40,938 nt of DNA, taken from contig JAEWJB010000172.1 of NCBI GenBank assembly GCA_023386795.1, positions 1 to 40,938 of the forward strand, read 5' to 3'. The DNA comes from Pseudomonadota bacterium (GTDB lineage Bacteria; Pseudomonadota; Gammaproteobacteria; Xanthomonadales; Xanthomonadaceae). A program made the position numbers and the translations under genes. Of the stretch, positions 1-8,799 are shown one piece after another (position 1 is the first letter of the stretch; each line of letters starts with the position of its first letter). The notes under the pieces are model-generated. The model was given only the letters and a program-made list of their open reading frames with translations. It had not been told where the DNA came from and searched no databases.

Positions 1-53
1 GGCTTCAGCCGCGACCAAGGGTTGCGTCGGTCGCGGCTGAAGCCGCTCCTACA
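1..53. repeat. REP-like palindromic repeat, inverted pair
   Basis: A 16-nt arm (1-16, GGCTTCAGCCGCGACC) is followed by a 12-nt spacer and its exact reverse complement (29-44), which continues as GCTCCTACA. The same unit recurs at 2592-2645, so this is a dispersed intergenic repeat and not only a local hairpin. Its position just after the ATPase stop codon (60-62, minus strand) means the transcript would fold here, which could stabilise the 3' end or help termination; that role is inferred. The left arm may be truncated by the window edge. Confidence 0.75.
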
Positions 54-59
54 AGGTGC

Positions 60-2432
60 TCATCCCGTTAGCCGCTGGTGCCGCAGCCGCAGCGCATTGC
101 CCACCACCGAGGCCGAGCTCAGGCTCATCGCCAATGCCGCGAACATCGGCGACAGCAGCCAGCCGGTCAGCGGATACAGCACACCGGCGGCCAGCGGCAC
201 ACCCAAGCCGTTATAGACCAGCGCGAAGCCCAGGTTCTGCCGCATGTTCGCCACGGTGGCCTGCGACAGGCCGCGCGCCACCGCGATGCCGCGCAGGTCG
301 CCCTTCACCAGCGTCACCTGCGCGCTGTTCATCGCCACATCCGTGCCGGTGCCCATCGCGATGCCGACATCGGCGCGCGCCAGCGCCGGCGCGTCGTTGA
401 TGCCGTCGCCGGCCATCGCCACCACGTGGCCTTCGCCCTGCAAGTGTTCGACCAACGCGAGCTTGTCCTGCGGCTTCACTTCGCCATGCACCTCGTCGAT
501 GCCCAACCGCGCGGCCACCGCACGCGCGGTGGTCTGGCCATCGCCGGTGGCCATCACCACGCGCAGGCCGGCGGCATGCAACGTGGCCAGCGCTTCGGGC
601 GTGCTGGGCTTGATCGGGTCGGCCACCGCCAGCAGGCCGGCCAGTGCGCCATCGACGGCCAGGTGCATCACGCTCGCGCCTTGCATGCGCAACGCCTCCG
701 CCTGTTCCGACAACGGCGCCACCTCCACGCCCACCTGCGCCATCAGCGCGCCATTGCCCAGTGCCAGCGCGTGGCCCTCCACGCGGCCGCGCACGCCGAT
801 GCCCGACGCTGATTCAAAGTCTTCGACGCTCGACAATCCCAGTTCCTGCGCGCGCGCCTGCGCGACGATCGCCGCGGCCAGCGGATGCTCGCTGCCCTGG
901 TCGAGGCTGGCGGCCAGGCGCAACACCGTATCGGCATCGAACCCCGCGGCGGGCACCACGCGCTCGAAAGCCGGTCGGCCTTCGGTAAGCGTGCCAGTCT
1001 TGTCGACGATCAACGTGTCGACGCGGCGCAGGTTCTCGATGGCCGCCGCGTCTCGAAACAGGATGCCCAGCGTGGCGCCGCGACCGGTCGCCACCATGAT
1101 CGACATCGGCGTCGCCAGCCCCAGCGCGCAAGGGCAGGCGATGATCAGCACCGCGACCGCGTTGACCAGGCCGAATACCCAGCCCTGCGCCGGACCGAAC
1201 AGGCCCCATGCGAAGAATGTCAGCAGCGCCGCCGCGGCCACCGCCAGTACGAATACCCCGGCCACGCCATCGGCCATGCGTTGCATCGGCGCGCGCGAAC
1301 GCTGCGCCTGCGCGACCATCTGCACGATCTGCGACAGCACCGTCTCCGCACCGACGCGCTCGCTGCGCATCAACAGCGCGCCGCTGGTATTGAGCGTGGC
1401 GCCGATCAGCGCATCGCCAGGACGCTTGGTCAGCGGCACCGGCTCGCCGGTAAGCATGGACTCGTCCACCGCGCTCTGGCCTTCCAGCACGCGACCATCG
1501 GTGGGGATCTTCTCGCCGGGCCGCACCCGCAACCGGTCGCCGACCTGGACGTCGGCCAGCGGCACGTCTTCCTCTTGGCCGTCCTCGCGCAGGCGCCGCG
1601 CGGTCTTGGGCGCCAGCCCGAGCAGCGAGCGGATGGCCGCCGAGGTCTGCGCCCGTGCGCGCAGTTCGAGCAACTGGCCAAGCAGCGTGAGCGAGATGAT
1701 CACCGCCGCCGCCTCGAAGTACACGTTCACCCGGCCCATCGACACAAAGGATGCGGGGAATACGCCGGGTGCCACCGTGGCCACCACGCTGTAGACGAAG
1801 GCCGCCCCGGTCCCCAGGCTGATCAGGGTCCACATGTTCGGACTGCGGTGGACCACCGATTGCCAGCCGCGCTGGAAGAAGGGGGCCCCGGCCCACAGCA
1901 CCACCGGCAACGTCAGCAACAGCTCGACCCAGCTCTGCGTCGCCATGTCCATCAAGTGCAGGCGATGACCGAACATGGCCAGCAACATCACCACCAGCGA
2001 CAGCGGCAGCGTCCACCAGAAACGGCGGGAGAAATCGCGCAGCTCGGGGTTGTCGTCCTCTTCGAGACTCGGCATTTCCGGCTCCAGCGCCATGCCGCAC
2101 TTGGGACAGGTGCCCGGATGGTCCTGCCGGATCTCTGGATGCATGGGGCAGGTGTAGATCGTGCCGGCCGGCGCGGGCGGGTTCGGCTTCGCGGCGGCAT
2201 GCCCATCGCCGTGCAGGTAACGCGCAGGCGTCGCCTGGAACTTGGCCGCGCATCCGGCGCTGCAGAAGTAGTAGGTCTGGCCCTCATGCTCGAGGCGATG
2301 CTTCGATTCCGTCGTGACACGCATGCCGCAGACGGGATCGCGCAGCGGGGCGGGATCGCCGCTGCCTTGGCCGTGGCAGCACGCATGGGAAGGGCCAGCC
2401 GCGTCGTGATGATGTTCGTGGGACGAATGCAT
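60..2432 (-). CDS. copA: Cu+-type P1B heavy-metal translocating ATPase with YHS and metal-binding N-terminus
   Basis: A 790-aa inner-membrane pump expected to export Cu(I) (possibly Ag(I)) from the cytoplasm using ATP. Seen: a His/Cys-rich start, a YHS-type domain (about 31-75, with PVCGM and FCSAGC), a short Cys motif CPMH...CPKCGM (about 95-114), TGE 328-330, the CPC metal site 433-435, the phosphorylation site DKTGT 477-481, the HP motif 516-517 and GDGIND 675-680. The later membrane helices carry YN (740-741) and MSLSS (769-773), the pattern of Cu+ pumps of group P1B-1. No classical HMA (GMTCxxC) domain is present. The start at 2432 has AGGAG just upstream; the reading frame stays open to 2681 but that part runs through repeats. 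It stands alone, with no visible metallochaperone or regulator gene. Confidence 0.93.
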   Translation of the reverse strand: MHSSHEHHHDAAGPSHACCHGQGSGDPAPLRDPVCGMRVTTESKHRLEHEGQTYYFCSAGCAAKFQATPARYLHGDGHAAAKPNPPAPAGTIYTCPMHPEIRQDHPGTCPKCGMALEPEMPSLEEDDNPELRDFSRRFWWTLPLSLVVMLLAMFGHRLHLMDMATQSWVELLLTLPVVLWAGAPFFQRGWQSVVHRSPNMWTLISLGTGAAFVYSVVATVAPGVFPASFVSMGRVNVYFEAAAVIISLTLLGQLLELRARAQTSAAIRSLLGLAPKTARRLREDGQEEDVPLADVQVGDRLRVRPGEKIPTDGRVLEGQSAVDESMLTGEPVPLTKRPGDALIGATLNTSGALLMRSERVGAETVLSQIVQMVAQAQRSRAPMQRMADGVAGVFVLAVAAAALLTFFAWGLFGPAQGWVFGLVNAVAVLIIACPCALGLATPMSIMVATGRGATLGILFRDAAAIENLRRVDTLIVDKTGTLTEGRPAFERVVPAAGFDADTVLRLAASLDQGSEHPLAAAIVAQARAQELGLSSVEDFESASGIGVRGRVEGHALALGNGALMAQVGVEVAPLSEQAEALRMQGASVMHLAVDGALAGLLAVADPIKPSTPEALATLHAAGLRVVMATGDGQTTARAVAARLGIDEVHGEVKPQDKLALVEHLQGEGHVVAMAGDGINDAPALARADVGIAMGTGTDVAMNSAQVTLVKGDLRGIAVARGLSQATVANMRQNLGFALVYNGLGVPLAAGVLYPLTGWLLSPMFAALAMSLSSASVVGNALRLRHQRLTG

Positions 2433-2454
2433 CAAGGGCTCCTGTCGACGCTCT

Positions 2455-2485
2455 ATGTTAGGCCTGGGAAGGCGATGGGGACCAA
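2455..2485 (-). promoter_or_regulatory. Possible MerR-type promoter of the Cu ATPase gene
   Basis: On the minus strand TTGGTC (2485-2480) and TAACAT (2460-2455) are separated by 19 bases, 23 bases before the start codon. Promoters driven by MerR-family activators such as CueR characteristically have 19-20 bp spacers, so this fits a copper-inducible gene. The spacer shows only an imperfect dyad, so the assignment is inference. Confidence 0.35.
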
Positions 2486-2591
2486 CCTGCGACAAGCTGG
2501 CGCTTTCCGGCTCGTCCGCGGCACGTGATCGGGCCGGCGGGGGGCTGTTGGCCTGCTTGTTGCGTGTAGTCGAAGCGGATTGATATCGCAC

Positions 2592-2645
2592 GGTCGCGGC
2601 TGAAGCCGCTCCTACAGGAATGTCGCGGATGAAGCCGCTCCTACA
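2592..2645. repeat. Two tandem REP-like units
   Basis: Two direct copies of the unit seen at the window start: 2592-2615 (GGTCGCGGCTGAAGCCGCTC plus CTAC) and 2622-2645, the second with one change (GGAT for GGCT) that weakens its palindrome. Together with 1-53 they bracket the ATPase gene. The 2433-2751 gap otherwise holds the ATPase promoter region and the eda terminator, and no gene that I can support. Confidence 0.75.
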
Positions 2646-2692
2646 GGAGATCCAGAACAGGACAGCGGTGTGGGCGAGCACGCGAGGCTGCC

Positions 2693-2721
2693 CAAAAATA
2701 ATGCCGCGCTAAGCGCGGCAT
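2693..2721 (-). terminator. Rho-independent terminator of the Entner-Doudoroff operon
   Basis: A perfect inverted repeat (ATGCCGCGCT, one base, AGCGCGGCAT; 2701-2721) is followed on the minus strand by TATTTTTG. It lies about 30 bases past the eda stop codon and is oriented to end transcription from zwf-glk-pgl-edd-eda. Confidence 0.85.
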
Positions 2722-2751
2722 TCCCTCAAACCATCAAGGCACGAGAAGCGC

Positions 2752-3411
2752 TCAGCCAGCGCGCACCTGCGCCACGATCCTTGCGGCGGCCGCCGCACTG
2801 TCACGCACCTTGTGCCATTCGCCCTTGGCCAGCCAGTCCTTGGGCACCATCCATGAGCCACCGATGCACAGCACGTTCGGCTGCGACAGGTATTGGCCCG
2901 CCGTGTCCTCGCTGATGCCACCCGTGGGACACAGCTTCAGCTCCGCCAACGGACCGGCCAGTCCCTTCAGCATCTGCAGGCCACCCACCGCCGACGCCGG
3001 GAACAGCTTGCAGACCCGGAAACCCCGGCCCATCAGCCCGAGGAACTCCGTCGGCGTCGCCGCGCCGGGCACCACCGGGATCGGCGCATCGGCCAGCAGG
3101 TCGGCCAGCACCGGCGGCGTACCCGGGGTCACCAGGAAATCGGCGCCCGCATCGATCGATTGCAGCATCTGCAGCTCGCTCAACACCGTGCCCGCGCCCA
3201 CCACCAGTTCGGGGCGCTCGCGCTTGAGCGTGGCCAGCGCTTCCATGGCCACCGGCGTGCGCAGCGTCAGCTCGATCGCCGGCAGGCCGCCTTCCAGCAG
3301 CGCGTCGGTGACCGCGCGCGCCTGGTCCAGGCTGTCGACGGTGATGACCGGGAGGATGCCAGCCTGCAACAGCAGCAGTTCGGCGCGGTTCTGGAGATCG
3401 GCAATCGTCAT
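2752..3411 (-). CDS. eda: 2-dehydro-3-deoxy-phosphogluconate aldolase
   Basis: Cleaves KDPG to pyruvate and glyceraldehyde-3-phosphate, the last Entner-Doudoroff step; the family also handles 4-hydroxy-2-oxoglutarate. The 219-aa cytosolic protein shows the expected class I aldolase features: IELTLRTP with Glu47 and Arg51, GAGTVL at 72-77, the Schiff-base lysine in VCKLFPAS (Lys135), and the phosphate loop CPTGGI at 161-166. Length is normal for the family. The ATG at 3411 is preceded by GAGG; an ATG at 3432 would add seven residues. It is the last gene of the operon, 35 bases after edd, with a hairpin terminator behind it. Confidence 0.96.
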   Translation of the reverse strand: MTIADLQNRAELLLLQAGILPVITVDSLDQARAVTDALLEGGLPAIELTLRTPVAMEALATLKRERPELVVGAGTVLSELQMLQSIDAGADFLVTPGTPPVLADLLADAPIPVVPGAATPTEFLGLMGRGFRVCKLFPASAVGGLQMLKGLAGPLAELKLCPTGGISEDTAGQYLSQPNVLCIGGSWMVPKDWLAKGEWHKVRDSAAAAARIVAQVRAG

Positions 3412-3446
3412 GGTGTCCTCGATACCTTGCAAAGGGGGCAGGGCGC

Positions 3447-5363
3447 TTACGCGTCCTTGGCTTCGTGCGGAGCAGCCGCGGCGGCGGCATCGCCGCCGAG
3501 CTCGTATTCGGCGTCGTATTCCCAGATCGTCCCGTCGGCGGCCATCGGGCCACAGCCAATCGAGATGGCGCCCTGGTCGGCCGGGCCCACCACCTGGCGG
3601 TTGATCGCGAACAGGTTGCGGCCCATGTCATGGCCGGCCGGCGCGGTGTTCGGTGCCAATTCGCGCGCCGCCCACTCGGTGGCCGAGACCTTCACTTCCA
3701 GCGTGCCGGCCTCGCCGTCGAGCACGATCATGTCGCCCTCGCGGATGCGGGCGATCGGACCGCCGCGCGCCGCTTCCGGCGTCACGTGGATCGCCGCGGG
3801 GATCTTGCCCGACGCGCCGGACAGGCGGCCGTCGGTGACCAGCGCCACGCGCCGGCCCTGGTTCTGCAGCAGGCCCAGCAGCGGCGCCAACGAATGCAGC
3901 TCCGGCATGCCGTTCGCGCGCGGGCCCTGGTAACGCACCACCGCCACGAAATCCTGCGGCAGCGCGCCGGCTGCGTGCAGCTTGTTGAGCACCTGCGGCG
4001 CATCCACCACCACGGCCGGCGCTTCGATGCGACGGTACTGCGGCTTCACCGCCGACAGCTTGATCAGCGAACGGCCGATATTGCCGCGCAGCAGGCGCAG
4101 GCCGCCCTGGCTTTCAAACGCATCGGCGACCGGACGTGCCACTTCCGTGTCCGCGCTGGTCGGCGTACCCGGCACGAACACCACCTTGCCGTCCTGCAGG
4201 CGCGGTTCCTGCGCGAAGGCGCGCATGCCGCCCTCGACGATCGTCGGCAAGTCATCGTGCATCAACCCGGCGTCCATCAACTCGCGGAACACGAACGAGG
4301 TGCCGCCGGCCGCGTGGAAGCGGTTCACGTCGGCCTCGCCGTTCGGATACACGCGCGCCAGCAGCGGCACAGTTTGCGAGATCAGGTCCATGTCGTCCCA
4401 GGTCAGGACGATGCCGGCCGCGCGCGCCACCGCGATCCAGTGGATGGTGTGGTTGGTCGAACCGCCAGTGGCCATCAGCGCCACGATGGCGTTGACGATG
4501 GCGCGTTCGTCGATCAGGCGGCCGAACGGACGGAAATCCTCGCCCAGCGCGGTGATCGCCAGCGCACGCTCGGCCGCCGTGTGGGTCAGGGCATCGCGCA
4601 GCGGCGTGCCCGGGTTGATGAAGGAGGCGCCGGGCAGCTGCACGCCCATCGCCTCCAGCAGCACCTGGTTGGAGTTCGCCGTGCCATAGAAGGTGCAGGT
4701 GCCCGGTGCGTGGTACGAGGCGGCCTCGGCTTCCAGCAACTCGGCGCGCGTGGCCTCGCCGGCCGCGTAGCGCTCGCGCACTTCGGCCTTCTGCTTGTTC
4801 GGGATGCCCGGCGTCATCGGGCCGGCCGGCAGGAACACCGCCGGCAGGTGGCCGAAGGCGAGCGCGCCGATCAGCAGGCCCGGCACGATCTTGTCGCACA
4901 CGCCCAGGTAGACGGTGGTGTCGAACATGTCGTGGCTCAGGCCGATGGCGGTGGCCTGCGCGATGACATCGCGCGAGAACAGCGAAAGCTCCATGCCGGC
5001 GCGGCCCTGGGTCACGCCGTCGCACATCGCCGGTACGCCGCCGGCGACCTGTGCGGTGGCACCGAGCGAACGCGCGGTTTCGCGGATCAGTTCCGGGTAG
5101 TGCTCGAACGGCTGGTGCGCCGAGAGCATGTCGTTGTAGGCGGTGATGATGCCCAGGTTCGGGGTGACGCTGCCGCGCAGGCGGTCCTTGTCGGTCGGGC
5201 CGCAAGCGGCGAAACCGTGGGCAAGGTTGCCGCAACTCAGGCGGCTGCGGAAAGGACCCTCGCGCAGGGCGGCGTCGATGCCGGCCAGGTAGGCGGCGCG
5301 CGAGGCGGCGCTGCGCAGGCGGATGCGTTCGGTGACGGCTTGGATATTCGGATGCAGGCTCAT
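3447..5363 (-). CDS. edd: 6-phosphogluconate dehydratase
   Basis: Dehydrates 6-phosphogluconate to KDPG, the committed Entner-Doudoroff step. The 638-aa protein belongs to the IlvD/Edd Fe-S dehydratases. Visible signatures are PAMCDGVTQG (111-120), GVCDKIVPG (about 154-162) and GTCTFYGTANSNQ (221-233); Cys114, Cys156 and Cys223 are the likely cluster ligands by family analogy. The C-terminus ends in an Ala-rich tail (EYELGGDAAAAAAPHEAKDA). The start MSLHPNIQ at 5363 matches family N-termini; the frame is open upstream to 5459 but that part is low-complexity and lies in the 99-base gap after pgl. Confidence 0.96.
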   Translation of the reverse strand: MSLHPNIQAVTERIRLRSAASRAAYLAGIDAALREGPFRSRLSCGNLAHGFAACGPTDKDRLRGSVTPNLGIITAYNDMLSAHQPFEHYPELIRETARSLGATAQVAGGVPAMCDGVTQGRAGMELSLFSRDVIAQATAIGLSHDMFDTTVYLGVCDKIVPGLLIGALAFGHLPAVFLPAGPMTPGIPNKQKAEVRERYAAGEATRAELLEAEAASYHAPGTCTFYGTANSNQVLLEAMGVQLPGASFINPGTPLRDALTHTAAERALAITALGEDFRPFGRLIDERAIVNAIVALMATGGSTNHTIHWIAVARAAGIVLTWDDMDLISQTVPLLARVYPNGEADVNRFHAAGGTSFVFRELMDAGLMHDDLPTIVEGGMRAFAQEPRLQDGKVVFVPGTPTSADTEVARPVADAFESQGGLRLLRGNIGRSLIKLSAVKPQYRRIEAPAVVVDAPQVLNKLHAAGALPQDFVAVVRYQGPRANGMPELHSLAPLLGLLQNQGRRVALVTDGRLSGASGKIPAAIHVTPEAARGGPIARIREGDMIVLDGEAGTLEVKVSATEWAARELAPNTAPAGHDMGRNLFAINRQVVGPADQGAISIGCGPMAADGTIWEYDAEYELGGDAAAAAAPHEAKDA

Positions 5364-5462
5364 TGGCAGGCGGCTATGAGTGGGAGGCCACGCGGGCGCC
5401 GGTGGGGCGTGCGGCGGGACGGTAAGGACGACGGCCGATGGCCGCCGCCCGCGGGGCACGCG

Positions 5463-6179
5463 TCATGCGCACCAGTGGACCCGCAGGTGCGCGCCAGGCT
5501 GCTGGATCGCGACGCGGATGGGGTATTGCGTGGGATCTTCGCCGGCGAGCGCGGCCTGGAGCATGTCCAGTTTCTGCTTGCCGCGCAGCAGCAACAGGCG
5601 CGTTTCGCACTGCTCCAGGCCGAGCGGGGTGAGCGTGATGCGCAGCGGCCAGCTGTTGGCGCCCGGGCAGCCGGTCGCGTCGAGCGCGGCGTAGGGCTGC
5701 TGGCTGGCCAGCGCCTTGGGCAGGTCGATCGAGCCGGGGAACAGCGAAGCGGTGTGGCCGTCACCGCCCATGCCCAATACCGCCAGGCACGGCGGCGCGG
5801 CGTGGGTGGCGTGCAGGTTGGCGTCGTGCACGCAGTCGGTCAGCGACTTGCCCTGGCGCACCAGCGGCACGAACTGCGCGCCTTCGGCCCGGTCGAGCAG
5901 GCTGTGGCGCACGAGGTAGGCGTTGCTGTCGGGGTCCTGCGGCGAGAGCCAGCGCTCGTCGACCAGGCCGACCTCGACCTTGTTCCATTCCAGCGCTTGC
6001 AGTGCCAGCGCTTCGTACACCGGCGCCGGGGTGGTACCGCCGGACAGCAGCATGCGGGCATGCCCGCGCTTGCCGATCTCGTGGCCGAGGATGCTCGCCA
6101 TCTCTTCGGCAATGCCCGCCACCCAGGCGTCGGCGTCGTCGTGGCGGATCAGCGAGATGCGGTCGCGCGACGAGCTCAT
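5463..6179 (-). CDS. pgl: 6-phosphogluconolactonase
   Basis: Hydrolyses 6-phosphogluconolactone made by Zwf to 6-phosphogluconate. The 238-aa protein is of the DevB/NagB-like type: SGGTTPAPVYEAL at 46-58, VDERW at 73-77 and GMGGDGHTASLFP at 136-148, which is the sugar-phosphate-binding loop of this family. The ATG at 6179 overlaps the glk stop by four bases (ATGA), indicating translational coupling. An open frame runs upstream to 6929 inside glk but codes for nothing recognisable there. Confidence 0.95.
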   Translation of the reverse strand: MSSSRDRISLIRHDDADAWVAGIAEEMASILGHEIGKRGHARMLLSGGTTPAPVYEALALQALEWNKVEVGLVDERWLSPQDPDSNAYLVRHSLLDRAEGAQFVPLVRQGKSLTDCVHDANLHATHAAPPCLAVLGMGGDGHTASLFPGSIDLPKALASQQPYAALDATGCPGANSWPLRITLTPLGLEQCETRLLLLRGKQKLDMLQAALAGEDPTQYPIRVAIQQPGAHLRVHWCA

Positions 6180-7180
6180 GCGCGGTTCCCCCGGTTGCGT
6201 TCGACATCCACCGCGTAGGCGGCCGAGCCGAGCAGGCCGGCATGCGGATGCATCACCGCCAGCGACGGCACGCGCGACATGATGGCCGAGAAGCGGCCCT
6301 TGTTCTCGAAGCGCTGGCGGAAGCCGGAATGCTGCAGCGAATCGAGCATGCGCGGCACCAGGCCGCCGGTGAGGAACACGCCGTCCCAGGCGCCCTGCAT
6401 CAGCACCATGTCGCCGGCGATGGCGCCGAAGATGGCGCAGAACAGGTCCACCGAGCGCGCCGCGCGGGCATCGCCGGCGGCGGCGCGCGCGGTGATGTCC
6501 GAAGGCTTGAGCGGGCCCGGGTCGGCGCCGGCGATCTCGCTGAGCGCACGGTGGATGTTGACCAGGCCGGGGCCGCAGATCAGGCGCTCGTTGGAGACGC
6601 GGCCGAACTGCTGGGACAGGATCTCCAGGATGCGGATCTCCTCCGGCGTGCCCGGCGGGAAGCTGACGTGGCCGCCTTCGGTTTCCAGCGGATAGCAGCG
6701 GCCATCGCGGATGATCAGGCCGCCTACGCCCAACCCGGTGCCCGGGCCGATGACGCCGTAGTTGCGTGGCTGGCGGATGTCGGCCGGCTCCCAGCTGGCA
6801 CCGCCGACCTGCACGACGTCCTGCGGGCGCAGCAGGCTGATGGCCATCGCCTGCGCGGCGAAGTCGTTGATCAGGTGCAGCTCGTTGAAGCCGAGCATCG
6901 CGGCGGTACGCGAGCGCGAGATCACCCACGGATGGTTGGTGATGCGGGCCTCGTCGCCATCGACGCGGCCGGCCACGGCGAACACGCCCTGCTGGGCGGT
7001 CGCGCCGATCTGGTCCAGGTAATGCTGGGCCGCCTCGCCGAGCGAGGCGAAATCGACCACCGCGAACTCGCGCACGCTGTCTTCCAGCAGCGGCATCGAG
7101 GCTTCAAGGTCGGCCAGGGCGAAGCGCGCATTGGTGCCGCCGATATCGGCGACCAGCACCGGTTGCATCGCCGCGCTCAT
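6176..7180 (-). CDS. glk: Glucokinase
   Basis: Phosphorylates cytosolic glucose to glucose-6-phosphate with ATP, feeding Zwf. The 334-aa protein is of the bacterial Glk (COG0837) type: phosphate loop ADIGGTNARF (11-20), INDF with catalytic Asp106, GPGTGLG (145-151) and the sugar-binding ETEGGHVSF (167-175). The ATG at 7180 has AGGAGG about ten bases upstream and overlaps the zwf stop codon by four bases; a second ATG at 7168 is possible. It overlaps pgl downstream in the same way. Having its own glucokinase suggests that non-PTS glucose uptake supplies this pathway. Confidence 0.96.
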   Translation of the reverse strand: MSAAMQPVLVADIGGTNARFALADLEASMPLLEDSVREFAVVDFASLGEAAQHYLDQIGATAQQGVFAVAGRVDGDEARITNHPWVISRSRTAAMLGFNELHLINDFAAQAMAISLLRPQDVVQVGGASWEPADIRQPRNYGVIGPGTGLGVGGLIIRDGRCYPLETEGGHVSFPPGTPEEIRILEILSQQFGRVSNERLICGPGLVNIHRALSEIAGADPGPLKPSDITARAAAGDARAARSVDLFCAIFGAIAGDMVLMQGAWDGVFLTGGLVPRMLDSLQHSGFRQRFENKGRFSAIMSRVPSLAVMHPHAGLLGSAAYAVDVERNRGNRA

Positions 7181-8631
7181 GCCTGCGCCTCCTGGTCGAT
7201 GCCCGGCGGCAGGAACGTGGTGGCCGAGGCCGGGCCCCAGGTGCCGGCGGGGTAGGGCTGCAACGGCAGTTCGGCGGCCTTCCAGGCGTCGCTGACGCTG
7301 TCGATCCACGCCCAGGCCGCGCGGACTTCGTCGTCACGCACGAACAGCGCATGGTTGCCATTGAACGCGTCCAGGAACAGGCGCTCGTAGGCGATGCGGC
7401 GATGCAGGCCGGTGGGCACGGAGAGTTCCAGTTCCAGCGGCTGCAGTTCCAGCGCGCCCCATTCCGGGCCGGCCAGCGAGCTCATCAGGCCCAGCTCGAT
7501 GTTTTCCTGCGGCTGCAGCTGGAAGGTCAGGCGATTGGGCGTGGCGTGCTGGCGGTCCGGGCGTTCGAACAACCAGTGGGTGACCGGCTTGAGCGTGACC
7601 ACCACGCGGGTGGTGCGCTCGGGCATGCGCTTGCCGGTACACAGGTGGAAGGGCACGCCCTCCCAGCGCCAGTTGTCGATGTGCGCGGTGACACCGACGA
7701 AGGTCTCCACGTCGCTGCCTTCCGGCGGCTGGTAGGCCTGTGCAGGCTGGCCGTGGATGCTGCCGGCGGTGTAGCGGCCGCGCACGCTGTCGCGCGCGGC
7801 ATGTTCTGCCTTGAGCGGGCGCAACGCGCGCAGCACCTTGACCTTCTCGTCGCGGATGCGATCGGACTCCAGCGAGGCCGGCGGCTCCATCGCCACCAGG
7901 CACAGCAGCTGCAGGATGTGGCTCTGCACCATGTCGCGCAGCGCGCCCGAACGCGCGTAGTAGGCGTCACGCCCGTCCACGCCCTCGCTCTCGGCCACCA
8001 GGATCTGCACCGATTCGATGTAATTGCGGTTCCACACCGCCTCCAGCAGCGTGTTGCCGAAGCGCAGCGCGATCAGGTTCTGCACCGCGGCCTTGCCCAG
8101 GTAGTGGTCCAGGCGGAACACGCGGTCTTCGTCGATCAGCGCGCCGATGGATCGCAGGATCTCCTCGGCGCTCGCCGAATCGTGGCCGATCGGCTTCTCC
8201 AGCATCAGCCGGTTCGGCGCGGCCAGCGCGCCGCCGAGCGACAGGCCCTGGCAGGTGCTGATGTACAGGCCCGGCGGAATCGCCAGGTAGCTCACGCACT
8301 TGCGGTCGGCCAGGTCGCGCACGGCGTTGGCCACCGATTCGGCGTCGCGCAGGTCCACCGAGCGGTAATCGATGCGCTGCAGCAGGTTGTCGATATCGGC
8401 CGCGCCGGCATGCGGCAGCGCCTGCTCCAGCCGCGGCCGCAGGATGTCGCGGAACTTCTCCGTGTCATGCGGCGACAGCGCCAGCGCGCGGACCTTGAAG
8501 TCCTCCGGAAGCAGGCCGTCGATGGACAACCGCAGCAGCGAGGGGAAGAGATAGCGCTGCGCCAGGTCGCCGGTTGCGCCGAACAGGAAGAGAGTGTTGT
8601 GCATTGGCCGAGTTTCAGTTTCTGCTGACAT
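7177..8631 (-). CDS. zwf: Glucose-6-phosphate 1-dehydrogenase
   Basis: Oxidises glucose-6-phosphate to 6-phosphogluconolactone with NAD(P)+. Signatures are the nucleotide-binding GATGDLA (18-24), EKPIGHD (145-151) and the substrate/catalytic motif RLDHYLGK (173-180). At 484 aa it has normal family length. Start is uncertain: ATG at 8631 (MSAETETRP), ATG at 8604 (MHNTLFLFG, closer to the conserved core) and TTG at 8640 are all possible and none has a strong ribosome-binding site. First gene of the operon, coupled to glk by an ATGA overlap. Confidence 0.95.
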   Translation of the reverse strand: MSAETETRPMHNTLFLFGATGDLAQRYLFPSLLRLSIDGLLPEDFKVRALALSPHDTEKFRDILRPRLEQALPHAGAADIDNLLQRIDYRSVDLRDAESVANAVRDLADRKCVSYLAIPPGLYISTCQGLSLGGALAAPNRLMLEKPIGHDSASAEEILRSIGALIDEDRVFRLDHYLGKAAVQNLIALRFGNTLLEAVWNRNYIESVQILVAESEGVDGRDAYYARSGALRDMVQSHILQLLCLVAMEPPASLESDRIRDEKVKVLRALRPLKAEHAARDSVRGRYTAGSIHGQPAQAYQPPEGSDVETFVGVTAHIDNWRWEGVPFHLCTGKRMPERTTRVVVTLKPVTHWLFERPDRQHATPNRLTFQLQPQENIELGLMSSLAGPEWGALELQPLELELSVPTGLHRRIAYERLFLDAFNGNHALFVRDDEVRAAWAWIDSVSDAWKAAELPLQPYPAGTWGPASATTFLPPGIDQEAQA

Positions 8632-8799
8632 CGTTGTCAATGGCTTGGATCCTGGGGTTCAAAGGACTCTTCGCAGGTGGTTTGTCTTGCAGATTCCACC
8701 GCCGCGAAGCCGGGCTGGCAGCGCTGTCGTGCGCATTCACACAAGCAGGCGCACTGCTTCGCCAAAGTCCCCGATTGTTGCAGGTATGCCGGCGCACCG

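Noticed and set aside
2433..2681. N-terminal extension of the copper ATPase
   Set aside because: It translates the repeat units and promoter; the ATG at 2432 has a ribosome-binding site and begins the His-rich domain.
3465..6218. Plus-strand open frame (917 codons) across eda-edd-pgl spacers
   Set aside because: It runs antisense to three certain genes, with Arg/His/Gln-rich composition and no recognisable motif.
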